Assembly: GCA_021325235.1 (NCBI GenBank)
Contig: JAJPHN010000040.1
Location: forward strand, 124,001 to 188,000
Direction of reading: 5' to 3'
Source of the DNA: Terriglobia bacterium
Lineage (GTDB): Bacteria; Acidobacteriota; Terriglobia; Bryobacterales; Bryobacteraceae
Length of the DNA: 64,000 bases
Part shown: positions 1-9,640 of the stretch, piece by piece
How the letters are laid out: the number at the start of each line of letters is the position of its first letter
How positions within the stretch are numbered: position 1 is the first letter of the stretch
The notes under the pieces: model-generated
Seen by the model: only the letters and a program-made list of their open reading frames with translations
Databases searched by the model: none
What the model was told of the DNA's origin: nothing
Program-made: the position numbers and the translations under genes

Positions 1-38
1 CCGCCCGCCTTCACATTCGCGGTCAGTCGTGTGGCCAT
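1..38 (-). CDS. 5' end of an unidentified gene cut by the window edge
   Basis: An ATG on the minus strand opens a frame that reads MATRLTANVKAG and leaves the window without a stop. It lies 23 bases downstream of the stop of the AddA-like gene and in the same direction, so it could be the next gene of that operon. Twelve residues are too few to name a family, and the start itself is only a guess. Confidence 0.3.
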   Translation of the reverse strand, partial: MATRLTANVKAG

Positions 39-61
39 CCGAGTAATAGTGTAAGAACTGC

Positions 62-2992
62 CTACTTCGCCACCGCCGTGATTTCCTCGTATTGCCATTC
101 GCGCCAGGCATCGAGCAGCGGAAAATACAGCGCGAGCCAGATCGGGCCACGCTCGATTCTCGCCAGAAGCGCCGCATAGTTTTCGAGCTGAGCCCGGTAG
201 CGGCGCTGCTCCTCGTTCAGAAACCGTTCCAGGCGCGCGCCCTGGTGCTCGCTGGTCTTGAAATCCACGATCCAGAGCCGGTCTTTCTCGTCGCGAAAGA
301 TGCGGTCCACTGTGCCGCTGATTACCTGGTCTCCCAGACGCCCGCCGATGGCGAATTCCGAGCGAGCCTCGCGATGAGCAGCCAGCAGCCAGCGCCCGCG
401 TTCGCTTGTCACCGTGTTGACCACCGCGCGCCGTACTCGCTCGACAGCATCCGCGTGCTCGGCAGCGGGCACACCCAGACGCAACAACTCGGATGAGACG
501 ACGGGCAGCAGCGCGTCGGCATTCTCAACAGTCCAGTTTGCGCCGGCGGCCTGCTTCAGCAGTTCGTGCACGACCGTGCCCACGTGGCGCGCCGTGTCGC
601 TGACCCATTCGTAGGTAATCGGACGGGCGGAAGGTGTGGTTTGGCGAAATTCGGGCTGCCAGTCGATCCAGCGGCTGAAGCGCGGTAAGTGCCAGCCCTC
701 CGGCAACCGCCGCAGAATCGTCTGCGGCTCGGCTTTTGCCGGAGCATTCTGCTGGGCAAAAGCGAAACCGAGCTGCTCGCCTGAACGCCGCAACGTACTC
801 GCGAATTCGCGTTCGGCGTGCGGCCAGAGCAGTTCGAGAAAACACCCGCTTCTCGGCTTCTGGATCGAGCCATCCGATTTTTTCCCGACGTTCCCAAGCA
901 GGTATAGCCTGTCGCGTGCGCGCGTGCAGGCCACATAGAGCAGCCGTTTGAGCTCCTGACGATCCTTCTCTTTGTTAATGCCCTGGATCGCATCATACTC
1001 TGCGCTTTTTTCGCCCTTGCGAGGCTGCGCCGCAACTTGCAAAATATTGGTGCCGTCGTCCTGAATACTCTCGTTCCACACGATCAGCTCACGCTCGGGT
1101 CCTTTTGCAGAGCCTTCGAGCTTCGGCAGAATGACCGTATCGAACTCGAGACCTTTCGCCCGGAAAATCGTCATCACCTGCACGCAGTTCGGACTCGGAG
1201 CACCCTTGGCAAAGAGAATTTCGAGGCGTGCGTTGAGCTGTGCGAAGTCGTGTATCACGCCTCCTTCATCCAGAGCATCCAGAAGATTTAAAAAGGTGCG
1301 CGCGTCTTCCGCTTCGTACGCGTTGCGCAGCACCGAAGGACCGCCAAGCAGCAGCCAGGTGTCTTCCACCAGTGAACGCAGCGATAAGCGGCCCGCGCGC
1401 TCCACAGCGGCCGACAAAATCTCAGCCGTGCGGCCCGCCGCCTCGCGCCCTTCCGGCGACAGCGCAGCCAGCCGGATCGGATCCGCCAGCAATTCGAGGA
1501 TGTTGCGCGCGCGCTCCGTCTCGGCCAGCGTGGTGAAATCGGTAATCGTAAGCCCGCACCAGGGTGCGCGCAAAACAGCCAGCCAGGCGGTTCGATCGGC
1601 TACGTTCAGGAGCGCGCGTGCAAGCGAAAGCAGGTCGAGGATATGCTGGCGCGTGCTGAGTTCGTCGATTTCAACCGCTTCGTATTCGATTCCGGCAGCC
1701 CGCAGCGCCGGCAGAACTTCCACCAAATGCCGCCGGTTGCGTACCAGGATCGCGACACTGCCCTGCGCACGCGCGCCGTTCACCAGTTCGACTACCGCGG
1801 CGGCCTCCTCGCGCCCGTCGTCGCCGACGAAGGCTCGCCATTCCGGCAATGATGCTTCTATTTCGCGGGCTGCGTGCGCGGGCCGGTAGGCTACTTCATC
1901 GCCGCCGCCGGCCGGAAGGATCGAGGCGAATTGCTGATCAATCCAGGAGAGGATCTGTGGAGTGGAGCGAAAGTTTGTCTCCAGCGCCAGCGGTTCGAGC
2001 CGCACCGATTTCATGCGCCGCTCGTTCCAGGTTTTGACAAACAGCGAAACTTCGGCCCCGCGGAAGCGATAAATGCTCTGCATCGGGTCGCCCACCAGAA
2101 ACAGCGTGCGGCCATCTCCATCGGACCATTGCGCCGTCAGCGCATCGATCAATTTGTACTGCGCCAGCGACGTGTCCTGAAATTCGTCGACCAGCAGATG
2201 CTGGATGCGATAGTCGAGGCCGTACAGAACATCGCTGGGTTGTTCCGGTGAACCGAGCACCTGAATGGCGGCTTCTGTGATGGCGGTGAAATCGACTTGC
2301 CCGCGCTCACGAAAGACATCGCGCAGCACCGTTTCGGCTGCGTGCAGCAGCATCAAAAAGTCGGCGGCCTGCTCGCTCACATCGCCGCCGGTTGTGCGCC
2401 ACTGATCCCGCTGGCGCAGCATGCTGACGATCTGCGCAGAAAGGATATTGAAATCGCTGTCGAAATAGACGCCGATACGAGTGAGCAAATCCTGCAGCAT
2501 ATCGCTGCCTTCCGCCAGCCGACGGAGCGTTTGCGCCGCGGCGGAGTAATAGAGCTCGTCGGCTTGTTCGAGCACCTCTACCGAACCGTGGAAACCGGAG
2601 ACGATCGGCATCTGCCGCGCCAGCATCGCGCACAGTGAATCGATCGTCTGGAGCTGGAGCCGCGAGGAATCGGCCAGCAGATTCCAGCCATGGCGCGCAT
2701 CCTGCGCCAGCGCGGCGCGCGCCAGATTGCGGATCAGCAACTTATGTTCGTCCGCCGGATCCGGCTCCTCGTTGGTCGCAGCCAGCGCGTCGAGAATGCG
2801 GTCGCGCAATTCGCCCGCCGCTTTGCGAGTGAAGGTCATGGCGACAATGCTTTCCGGCTTATCGACGGTCGCCAGAAGCTTCAGATAGCGCGCGACCAGC
2901 AAGCCCGTTTTGCCGGAACCGGCGGGCGCCTGGACGATGAACGATCGGGACGGATCCAGAGCTTCCTGACGCTGGCTCGAATCGGCAATCAT
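62..2992 (-). CDS. addA: AddA-like UvrD-family helicase with C-terminal RecB-type nuclease
   Basis: Superfamily 1 helicase-nuclease for processing DNA double-strand ends before recombination, the role RecBCD plays elsewhere. Walker A (QAPAGSGKT) is at residues 21-29, motif Ia is MTFTRKAAGELRDR, Walker B is LLVDEFQD near residue 270, followed by VGDPMQSIYRFRGAE and the late motif RLLYVACTRARDRL. The last 200 residues hold a PD-(D/E)XK nuclease (GTVVHELL, SGTVDRIF, WIVDFKTSEHQ). The frame is open 24 codons further upstream, but the start chosen gives MIADSSQRQEAL, where family homology begins, and its ATG shares the bases ATGA with the stop of the partner gene, which implies translational coupling. 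At 976 residues it is somewhat shorter than Firmicutes AddA. The subtype name is inferred from the AddB-like partner. Confidence 0.9.
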   Translation of the reverse strand: MIADSSQRQEALDPSRSFIVQAPAGSGKTGLLVARYLKLLATVDKPESIVAMTFTRKAAGELRDRILDALAATNEEPDPADEHKLLIRNLARAALAQDARHGWNLLADSSRLQLQTIDSLCAMLARQMPIVSGFHGSVEVLEQADELYYSAAAQTLRRLAEGSDMLQDLLTRIGVYFDSDFNILSAQIVSMLRQRDQWRTTGGDVSEQAADFLMLLHAAETVLRDVFRERGQVDFTAITEAAIQVLGSPEQPSDVLYGLDYRIQHLLVDEFQDTSLAQYKLIDALTAQWSDGDGRTLFLVGDPMQSIYRFRGAEVSLFVKTWNERRMKSVRLEPLALETNFRSTPQILSWIDQQFASILPAGGGDEVAYRPAHAAREIEASLPEWRAFVGDDGREEAAAVVELVNGARAQGSVAILVRNRRHLVEVLPALRAAGIEYEAVEIDELSTRQHILDLLSLARALLNVADRTAWLAVLRAPWCGLTITDFTTLAETERARNILELLADPIRLAALSPEGREAAGRTAEILSAAVERAGRLSLRSLVEDTWLLLGGPSVLRNAYEAEDARTFLNLLDALDEGGVIHDFAQLNARLEILFAKGAPSPNCVQVMTIFRAKGLEFDTVILPKLEGSAKGPERELIVWNESIQDDGTNILQVAAQPRKGEKSAEYDAIQGINKEKDRQELKRLLYVACTRARDRLYLLGNVGKKSDGSIQKPRSGCFLELLWPHAEREFASTLRRSGEQLGFAFAQQNAPAKAEPQTILRRLPEGWHLPRFSRWIDWQPEFRQTTPSARPITYEWVSDTARHVGTVVHELLKQAAGANWTVENADALLPVVSSELLRLGVPAAEHADAVERVRRAVVNTVTSERGRWLLAAHREARSEFAIGGRLGDQVISGTVDRIFRDEKDRLWIVDFKTSEHQGARLERFLNEEQRRYRAQLENYAALLARIERGPIWLALYFPLLDAWREWQYEEITAVAK

Positions 2993-5616
2993 TCTTCTTC
3001 GGCTCCCTCCGCAGCTTCGCGTTCGTGGATGCGGCAGAACGCCACCTGCGCGCAGTAGGCGCAAGCGCCTTTTTTAGGATCGAGGGCGGCAAATCCCGCC
3101 TGGAACTGAGCCGCCAACTGCTCCACCTCTTCTGTCCACTCGCGGGCCTTGTCACTCCAGGCAGTCTCGAGCGCATCCACGGTGCGGATATTGCGAAAAT
3201 GCTTTTGCCGCGTGAAGCCGTGCGGACGGACGTCGCGCTGCTTGAGCTGCGCGAAGAGAATGCCTTCCACCTGCGGCCCGATCCCCGCGGCATAAACAAG
3301 CAGCTGCGGCTCATCCGGGCGCGGGCACTCGAGTTTGCTGCGCTTCTGCTCGCCGCTCTTGTAGTCGATCAGAACAAGCCCGCCATTCGGCAGCCGGTCC
3401 ATGCGGTCGAGACGCAGACGCAATCGCAAACCGGCAATCTCGATGGTGCGATCCTCCTCGACCGTTTCGACCGTGAACGGAATCAGGCGCTCGCGTTCGA
3501 GCTTCAGCCAGTCGAGCGTAACGGCCTTGAGACGGGCGAGTTCGACGGCATGCACGATCTTGCCAAACGGACTGGGGTGCACGTGCCGAACGGCTTCGCG
3601 CGCCGCTTCTTCAACCAGCGATTCCAGCTCCGGCAGGGAAAGCGCCTTGAGCCGCTGCGAATTGCCGAGTTTTTTCCAAACGAACTCGAGCACCGAGTGC
3701 AGGTGGCCGCCGCGATCGCGCGCATCGTAGCCGAGGCAGCCTTCTTCCGGCGACTGCGAGCCGAGCCGGTATTCGGCAAAGGCGCGAAACGGGCAGAGCG
3801 ATTGCGATTTGATGATCCCGGTGCCACCCCGAGCGGTCTCGCCGGCAATGTAAGCCGGGCCACGCGAGTCTTCCAATTCGTCTAGGATGGCGGGTTTATA
3901 ACTCTCCCAGGTGGCCTTATTTTTCCAAACGAACTCAGGTGCAGGCGTTTTTGAAGAAACGAAGCCAACCACGGCGGAGGAAAGGCGGCCGGACCAGGTG
4001 GCGAAAACATCCGGGGCGAACGTGAACAATTTTGCGAGCTGGGCATCGCGCTCGCGGCGCAGCAGGGACTGCGAGCTGCCGGGTATTTCGTGCTTACGCT
4101 GCAGCGCGAGCGGGAGGAAGGGGTTGCTGGTGTGCGGCGGCGGCCAGCTGTCTTCGCCGAGCCCGGCGACAAGGGCAGCGTCGAACTCTAGTCCGGCGGC
4201 GAGTGAAGGCGGAAGAATCTGGACCGGAGCCAGCAGGCCATTTTCGCGCTCAAACGGGGCATCGAGCAGATTCCCAAGCTCTTCGAGGGCGGTCTCGAAC
4301 GGCACGTCCGGGCAGACAAGCGAGAGCGAGCCGAGATTGGAGAGCGCTTCTTTCCAGGCCTCGAGAGCGCGCTGTTCGCCGCCGCTCAAATCTTTCCCTG
4401 AGGGCCAGCCGAGGCTGCCGAGAAGATCACCGATGAATTCTGACCAGCCCGCAAACGACCGGTTTGGCTGGCTTTGTTCGATCAACCCGCGCACGGACGA
4501 GAGAATTTTGGCCAGCTGCGGCGCTCGGGCGCTCGCCGCGCATACGAGGTCATCGAGGGAAACGTCGAGTTCCCGCAACCGGCGGAGTTGTGTGTCGGCG
4601 GCGGCGCGCTGATTCCGCTCCTCGGGGGCGCCTTTCAGCCAGGGTGAGCGGAGAATCGCTCCGGCGATACCGGTTTCGATGCGATCGCGGGCGACTTGAA
4701 GAAGCAACAGAGCGCCCGCGACGATGGGTTCGTTCCTTAAAGATGCAGGCGCGAGCAGATTGTACGCGGGCGTTTCGGCCAGCTGCTCCAGCCGGGGCTC
4801 TATGAGTGCCCGGCACGAGCCGGGATAGAAGACGTCGCGAAAAGCGCGGTCGATCTCGCCGGAAAGGCTGGCCGCATTCGGGATGCAAATGGCGATCGAG
4901 CTCCCGGGATGAGCTTCGAACAGTCCGCGAGCCCAGCGCGCGGCGAAATCCAGCTCGGCTTCGAGATGATCAAACCCTTTGCCGGGGCGAATGCGCGGCT
5001 CGCGCGCTTCCGAAAAATGACGGAACGAAGCCAGCGCGCCCAGGGCGCGCTGCAGATCGCGGAGCGCCGGCGGGACGATTCGATCCAGTACAAATACGAG
5101 CGGTTCCCGTGCGCAGAGCTTGCGCTCGATCCATCCCGGCAGATGGCTCCAGAGATCGGCAAGGGTGATCCAATTTCGCGAACGGCAGCGCTCCCGGAAT
5201 TGCGTGCGCCAGCGCCGGAACTGGCGGGCATCGCCGCGCTCGGGCCAATCCGGCGTGTTGTCCGGAATCTGCCATTCGGCGAGTGTTCTGGCGGCATTGG
5301 CTGCAAGGCTCGCGGCCGCGGATGAATCGAAAAGATCCGGCTTGTCTTCTTCGATGACCGCTTTCCAGAGCAGATGCTCCTGATCGGGCGAAAGCAGCAG
5401 CGGTACATCGAGCGAACGGTAGCGGGCTTCCTGCCAGCAGCGGAAAAGAAACGCACGAATGCTCAGGATCGGGGGACGCAGCCAGGTTTCGCGCCCTCGG
5501 CGGAGCTGCTCGGAGGCGAACTGGCGATAGGCAGCCGCAGCCTGCAAACGGGTGGGAACAACGACGGTGGTGTTCTGCTCAAGCCAGGAGAACAACTCCG
5601 GAGAGGCAAGACGCAT
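2989..5616 (-). CDS. addB: AddB-like nuclease subunit with Fe-S cysteines
   Basis: Likely second subunit of an AddAB-type end-resection enzyme. The C-terminal PD-(D/E)XK domain is clear: GGHLHSVLEF, LDRMDRL and VLIDYKSGEQ, with the catalytic Asp near 751 and Lys near 753. Four cysteines fit the AddB/Cas4 iron-sulphur pattern: one in LCPFRAF (about 608) and a Cx2Cx5C group near 852-861. The N-terminal half resembles an SF1 helicase scaffold but shows no GxGKT Walker A (VVVPTRLQAAAAYRQF stands where one is expected), so it is probably not an active motor. At 875 residues it is shorter than B. subtilis AddB and resembles the 'probable DNA repair protein' family (TIGR03623) that travels with UvrD-type helicases. 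It is translated first, overlapping addA by ATGA. Confidence 0.82.
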   Translation of the reverse strand: MRLASPELFSWLEQNTTVVVPTRLQAAAAYRQFASEQLRRGRETWLRPPILSIRAFLFRCWQEARYRSLDVPLLLSPDQEHLLWKAVIEEDKPDLFDSSAAASLAANAARTLAEWQIPDNTPDWPERGDARQFRRWRTQFRERCRSRNWITLADLWSHLPGWIERKLCAREPLVFVLDRIVPPALRDLQRALGALASFRHFSEAREPRIRPGKGFDHLEAELDFAARWARGLFEAHPGSSIAICIPNAASLSGEIDRAFRDVFYPGSCRALIEPRLEQLAETPAYNLLAPASLRNEPIVAGALLLLQVARDRIETGIAGAILRSPWLKGAPEERNQRAAADTQLRRLRELDVSLDDLVCAASARAPQLAKILSSVRGLIEQSQPNRSFAGWSEFIGDLLGSLGWPSGKDLSGGEQRALEAWKEALSNLGSLSLVCPDVPFETALEELGNLLDAPFERENGLLAPVQILPPSLAAGLEFDAALVAGLGEDSWPPPHTSNPFLPLALQRKHEIPGSSQSLLRRERDAQLAKLFTFAPDVFATWSGRLSSAVVGFVSSKTPAPEFVWKNKATWESYKPAILDELEDSRGPAYIAGETARGGTGIIKSQSLCPFRAFAEYRLGSQSPEEGCLGYDARDRGGHLHSVLEFVWKKLGNSQRLKALSLPELESLVEEAAREAVRHVHPSPFGKIVHAVELARLKAVTLDWLKLERERLIPFTVETVEEDRTIEIAGLRLRLRLDRMDRLPNGGLVLIDYKSGEQKRSKLECPRPDEPQLLVYAAGIGPQVEGILFAQLKQRDVRPHGFTRQKHFRNIRTVDALETAWSDKAREWTEEVEQLAAQFQAGFAALDPKKGACAYCAQVAFCRIHEREAAEGAEEE

Positions 5617-5665
5617 CGAGTAACAACGACATTATCGCGTGCGAGACAACGGGCGGTGTGGAGAG

Positions 5666-5693
5666 CGGGCGAGACGAATCAATGTCTCGCCCG
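5666..5693. terminator. Perfect 10-bp stem-loop between the phosphodiesterase and addB
   Basis: CGGGCGAGAC at 5666-5675 pairs perfectly with GTCTCGCCCG at 5684-5693 around an 8-base loop. It lies 18 bases downstream of the stop of the minus-strand phosphodiesterase gene and upstream of addB, where a transcript end is expected. No run of T follows on either strand, so it may be a weak or factor-assisted terminator or an RNA-stabilising hairpin. Confidence 0.5.
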
Positions 5694-5710
5694 TAAGGCC
5701 GGCTAGAGAG

Positions 5711-7447
5711 TTAGCGGCTGTTATCGAGATTCGAACCGGGCAGTGTGGCCGTGCCTTCCTGACGAACGGCATCGAGTTCGGAGGGAGGCAAACCAAGCGC
5801 CCTGAGAATGGTTGGGGCAATCTGCGTTGTTTCGACACCCGCAGTGATCGTGCGTGCCAGAATGCCGGGATTTGAGAGCAGCAGAACGACATTTGTATCG
5901 TCGTGCGCGAAACCGCCGTGCTCGGCTAATTTCGATTTGCTGCCGGTATAGACGACTCCCACGTTGGGAGCAACGATGATGTCGGGTGAGCGTGAATCGC
6001 CGTAGGGCGGCAAACCGGGCGCGTTAAACAGCTGCTCCAAACTCGGGCCATAGAAGATTTGGCCCAGGCCGATCTGTTTGGCGTTCGACTCGAGAATCCC
6101 AACCGCCTGACTCGTCTTGCTCGAATCGCTCAGCCAGAGCAGCGAGATGTCGTCTTCGGTCGGGCCGATGCCGGTTGGATTGAGAGGCGATTCCGAATAC
6201 GGAAGCAAGGAAGCGAGAAGCGTGGCAGGAGTGGTTCCGTTGGCGCCGCTGTGGCCGGGAATCGGGAAAAAGCGATTCGGATCGATCGGGCTCTGCCCAT
6301 GTTTGGCGGTGACAACGATCAGAGTGGAGTCGTAGAGCCCCTGATCCTTGAGATTGTCGACCATTTGGCCAAGCGCCGCGTCGACATATTCAATCTCGGT
6401 GAGCAGCTCCGGACCGGGTGTACCAGCTGCGTCGAGGTAGCCGCCGGTGCCGACGTTCTTCTCGATCAGTTTCTGGCCGACGCTGACGGCCTGGAAATTC
6501 ATTCCGAAGAGATTGGGCACAGGAGCCGACCGAGCACCACCATGGCGGCGTCCGTTGATCTGATGAAGGATGGCTTGCACTTTGATCTGGTCGTAGCAGC
6601 GGATGTTCTGAAAACTATCGGTCCAGCTTCCGGTCTGGGAGGGATCGAGAACGGTTGCGCAGGACGTACCGTCGGGAAGAGTGACGCCAGGAACGGCGAC
6701 AACATTCGAATTGATCTCCGGCGCGAAGAAATCGTCGAGCGCGGCCGGATCGCCCAGACCTGCCACCGACGAATAGGCGGGATGCTTATCGGACCAGGCT
6801 GTGTAGCCTCCGTACGCATGCACAACGCCGAAGATGGTGTTGGTGCGTACGAAGTTCCACGGCCAGACGGGCGCGCAGTTTCTGAACGGATCGCGGATCA
6901 GACGGCTCGGGTCGATGGAGCGGACGCCGCCATCGGTGAGCCCAGCGCCGGGAGCGCCACCGTTGAGCTTCGTCTGATCGATATCGATCCCTTCTTCGTA
7001 TTCCGTGGTCGTTCCGTTGGCGACACCGGCTTTGCAGGGGCCTGCGGGCAGACCGTTACCGGTGGTTTTGGCCGGCGGCGCGAGCACCCGGTCGTAGGCG
7101 ACGTCGTAGAAGACGCCTTCGGTTCGCGGGGAACCGCCGGAGACGATCGAGGTCAGGCCCGGGAACGAGTCGGACGGCTTCGAGGTAGAAGCGTTCACAT
7201 AGTTGACACCAGTCTGCGCGAGGGTCGCGAGATTCGGGCAATACGGCTGGCCGTTGTTGACGCCGGGAGTGCCGCGAGCGCAGTTGATGTAATCGACTGC
7301 ATGCATACCGTCGATACTGAGCAGCAAAACGTGTTTGATGCGGTGACTGTCCCAATCGTGCGCGGGTTTGCCGTTATCGGCAGCCAGCGTCAGAGCCGGG
7401 ACGAGAAGAGACAGAGGAAGTACTCGGTTCCAGAGGGAGATAGACAT
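5711..7447 (-). CDS. Secreted type I phosphodiesterase / nucleotide pyrophosphatase-like hydrolase
   Basis: Member of the alkaline-phosphatase superfamily, closest to the type I phosphodiesterase/nucleotide pyrophosphatase branch, which hydrolyses phosphodi- or monoesters with two metal ions. A signal peptide (MSISLWNRVLPLSLLVPALTLA) precedes the first metal motif VLLLSIDGMHAVDY. The region KPSDSFPGLTSIVSGG matches where the family places its Thr/Ser nucleophile. Later metal-binding motifs are VVTAKHGQSPID and AEHGGFAHDD. The 578 residues suit the family plus inserts. It is a single gene, divergent from ntrY by about 96 bases, with a hairpin behind it. The substrate cannot be read from the sequence. 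Confidence 0.8.
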   Translation of the reverse strand: MSISLWNRVLPLSLLVPALTLAADNGKPAHDWDSHRIKHVLLLSIDGMHAVDYINCARGTPGVNNGQPYCPNLATLAQTGVNYVNASTSKPSDSFPGLTSIVSGGSPRTEGVFYDVAYDRVLAPPAKTTGNGLPAGPCKAGVANGTTTEYEEGIDIDQTKLNGGAPGAGLTDGGVRSIDPSRLIRDPFRNCAPVWPWNFVRTNTIFGVVHAYGGYTAWSDKHPAYSSVAGLGDPAALDDFFAPEINSNVVAVPGVTLPDGTSCATVLDPSQTGSWTDSFQNIRCYDQIKVQAILHQINGRRHGGARSAPVPNLFGMNFQAVSVGQKLIEKNVGTGGYLDAAGTPGPELLTEIEYVDAALGQMVDNLKDQGLYDSTLIVVTAKHGQSPIDPNRFFPIPGHSGANGTTPATLLASLLPYSESPLNPTGIGPTEDDISLLWLSDSSKTSQAVGILESNAKQIGLGQIFYGPSLEQLFNAPGLPPYGDSRSPDIIVAPNVGVVYTGSKSKLAEHGGFAHDDTNVVLLLSNPGILARTITAGVETTQIAPTILRALGLPPSELDAVRQEGTATLPGSNLDNSR

Positions 7448-7543
7448 TTCTTGGTCCTCGTTACTTTGTAGAGGAGCCAGATTGCAGACGTGTGAATTTA
7501 AAGGAGTTTAAGTAAAGCATTCCCGCGTTACCATGACAGTGTC

Positions 7544-9640
7544 GTGAAGCGGCGCTTCGTTTTTTCAGCGGCGGCAGTAACGTTTCTGATTCTGCTCGCG
7601 CTGATGATCTGGCAAGGCTCGTTCAGCTTTTCGTTCGGACCGTCGGACGTGCACGAAACCATTGTGCTTTCGGCCGTTTCGACGCTGATCTTCATCCTGG
7701 CGGTCACCCTCGCCTTTATGTTGTTCCGGGCGGTGGTGAAGCTGTACATGGACCGTCAGCAGAACCGCGAGGGCTCGCGCATCCGGTCGCGGCTGCTGAT
7801 TGGAGCGCTGGCGCTGACGATTGCGCCTACGTTATTTTCGGCATTTTTCAATTACTCGGTGCTGAATCGCACGCTGCAGAAGTGGTTCCAGCAGCCGGTG
7901 CGCGGGATCGAGATGAATCTTCAGGATCTCGACCGCTCCTACCGCGACGAAGCGCAAGGACGCGTGCAGGCCGAGGCGAACTGGATCGCTTTGCTGCCCG
8001 AGACGCGCGCGGTGTTGGCGAGCGGCCGCGTTCCGACTGAATTTTTTCGGGCACTGGCGGAGAAGGCCGGCATCCAGCAGCTGGTGCTGATTCCGCCCGC
8101 ACCCGGTCTGCCGATCCTGCTGCACCAGAAATTCCAGAAGACGAGCAGCCCGCTACTGCAGGCCAAGGCGGAGATTACAGATGGGCGCGCGAGACTGGGC
8201 GAGTTAACCGTGGCTGCTGCACTCGCACTCAACCCGGACGAAAAAGAGAACGCGATTCAGCAGTTCATGGAAGAACAGAAGCACCTCGGCACGCACGCCA
8301 AGTTCTATCGCGACACGTACTTCCTTATGATCTGCCTGCTGACTCTGTTTGTGCTGTTTTTTGCGGCCTGGTCGGCGCAGGTTTTGTCGCGGCAGATCAG
8401 TGTGCCGATATCGGCGCTGCTCGGAGCGGCGCGGGAAGTGCGGCGTGGAGACCTTTCGTATCGAGTGCAGGTGAGCGCCATCGACGAGCTGGCAACGCTG
8501 GTGCGGGCATTCAACGCGATGACCAGCGAGCTTGAAGGAAACGCGCGCGAACTCGAAGCGCGACGGCAGTTCACCGAGGCGATTCTGGAAAGCATTCCCA
8601 CCGGCTTCATCTCGATTTCTCCCGATGAGCGGATCGAACGGGTAAATCGAGCGCTGCGCGGCATCTTTTCTGAGCAGACGGTCGCGCGTGCAAAAAAACT
8701 CGAGGATCTTTTCGCACCGGAAGAGCTGGCCGAGATACGGTACGTGCTCAATCGCGCGCGCCGGACCGGTGCCGCCGCCTGCCAGCTCGAAATCGAGCGC
8801 GATTCCGGCGTTCTGCATCTGGCGGTGACGGTTGCTTCGCTCGAAGAGCAGCGCGGATTCGTGATGGTACTCGAAGATACGAGCGATCTGCTGCGCGCGC
8901 AGAAGGCGGCGGCTTGGCAGGAAGTGGCGCGGCGCATCGCGCACGAGATCAAAAATCCGCTGACGCCGATTTCACTGTCGGCCGACCGTATCGCGCGCCA
9001 GCTGCGGCGTCTTGCGTTGCCGCCCGAGAGCCGGCAGATTCTCGAAGAGTGCACGGCAACGATTCAGGGCGAAGTGCAGACGGTCAAGACGCTGGTGGAT
9101 GAATTCGCGCGCTTCTCGCGTTTTCCGGCGGCCAAACCTGTTTTGGCGGATCTGAATGAGATTGTCGAGAGCGCCATGTCGGTGTTTGCCGGACGCCTGC
9201 AGGGCATTGCGGTGGTGGTCGAGCTGGCGCGCGATCTGCCGCCGGCGCTGCTGGATCGCGAACAGATCAAACGCGTCATTGTGAATCTGATCGATAACGC
9301 AGCAGAGGCGATGAAGGATTCGCCCGTGCGGCATTTGCGGATTGCAACCGCCCGGACCGCGCCGGACACGATCGAGCTTTCGGTGACGGACACGGGGAGC
9401 GGTGTTTCCGCCGCTGACAAAGAGAAGCTGTTTCTGCCCTACTTTTCGACCAAAGGGCGCGGCACGGGCCTGGGACTGGCGATTGTGAACCACATCGTAC
9501 GCGAGCACAACGCGCGCGTGCGAGTGGAAGACAATCGCCCGGCCGGTACACGTTTCGTGGTGGAGTTCAGCACAGCCGCCGCGCTGGATTCCGATGTTTC
9601 TGCGGCCTCCGAGCTTCCCGCGGCTACTCTGAAAGTGTAA
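7544..9640 (+). CDS. ntrY: NtrY-like membrane sensor histidine kinase
   Basis: Sensor kinase that autophosphorylates and passes phosphate to the next gene's regulator. The N-terminus has three hydrophobic segments in the first 105 residues, then a periplasmic stretch, a further membrane helix (FLMICLLTLFVLFFAA), a HAMP linker, a PAS domain (TEAILESIPTGFISIS) and a kinase core. The phospho-acceptor is His467 in ARRIAHEIKNPLTP. The N box is VNLIDNAAEAM and the G boxes are TDTGSG and GRGTGLGLAI. This NtrY-type layout and the adjacent ntrX support the name. The start is GTG; no good ribosome-binding site is close to it (an AAGGAG lies 38 bases upstream), but starting there keeps the first membrane helix intact. 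The stop TAA abuts the next ATG directly. Confidence 0.88.
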   Translation: MKRRFVFSAAAVTFLILLALMIWQGSFSFSFGPSDVHETIVLSAVSTLIFILAVTLAFMLFRAVVKLYMDRQQNREGSRIRSRLLIGALALTIAPTLFSAFFNYSVLNRTLQKWFQQPVRGIEMNLQDLDRSYRDEAQGRVQAEANWIALLPETRAVLASGRVPTEFFRALAEKAGIQQLVLIPPAPGLPILLHQKFQKTSSPLLQAKAEITDGRARLGELTVAAALALNPDEKENAIQQFMEEQKHLGTHAKFYRDTYFLMICLLTLFVLFFAAWSAQVLSRQISVPISALLGAAREVRRGDLSYRVQVSAIDELATLVRAFNAMTSELEGNARELEARRQFTEAILESIPTGFISISPDERIERVNRALRGIFSEQTVARAKKLEDLFAPEELAEIRYVLNRARRTGAAACQLEIERDSGVLHLAVTVASLEEQRGFVMVLEDTSDLLRAQKAAAWQEVARRIAHEIKNPLTPISLSADRIARQLRRLALPPESRQILEECTATIQGEVQTVKTLVDEFARFSRFPAAKPVLADLNEIVESAMSVFAGRLQGIAVVVELARDLPPALLDREQIKRVIVNLIDNAAEAMKDSPVRHLRIATARTAPDTIELSVTDTGSGVSAADKEKLFLPYFSTKGRGTGLGLAIVNHIVREHNARVRVEDNRPAGTRFVVEFSTAAALDSDVSAASELPAATLKV

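Noticed and set aside
6059-7471. Plus-strand 470-codon frame
   Set aside because: Antisense of the secreted phosphodiesterase gene, which has a signal peptide and metal motifs; the shadow has neither.
7501-7506. AAGGAG as ribosome-binding site of ntrY
   Set aside because: It is 38 bases from the GTG used and leads only to a four-codon frame (ATG at 7533), so it does not decide the start.
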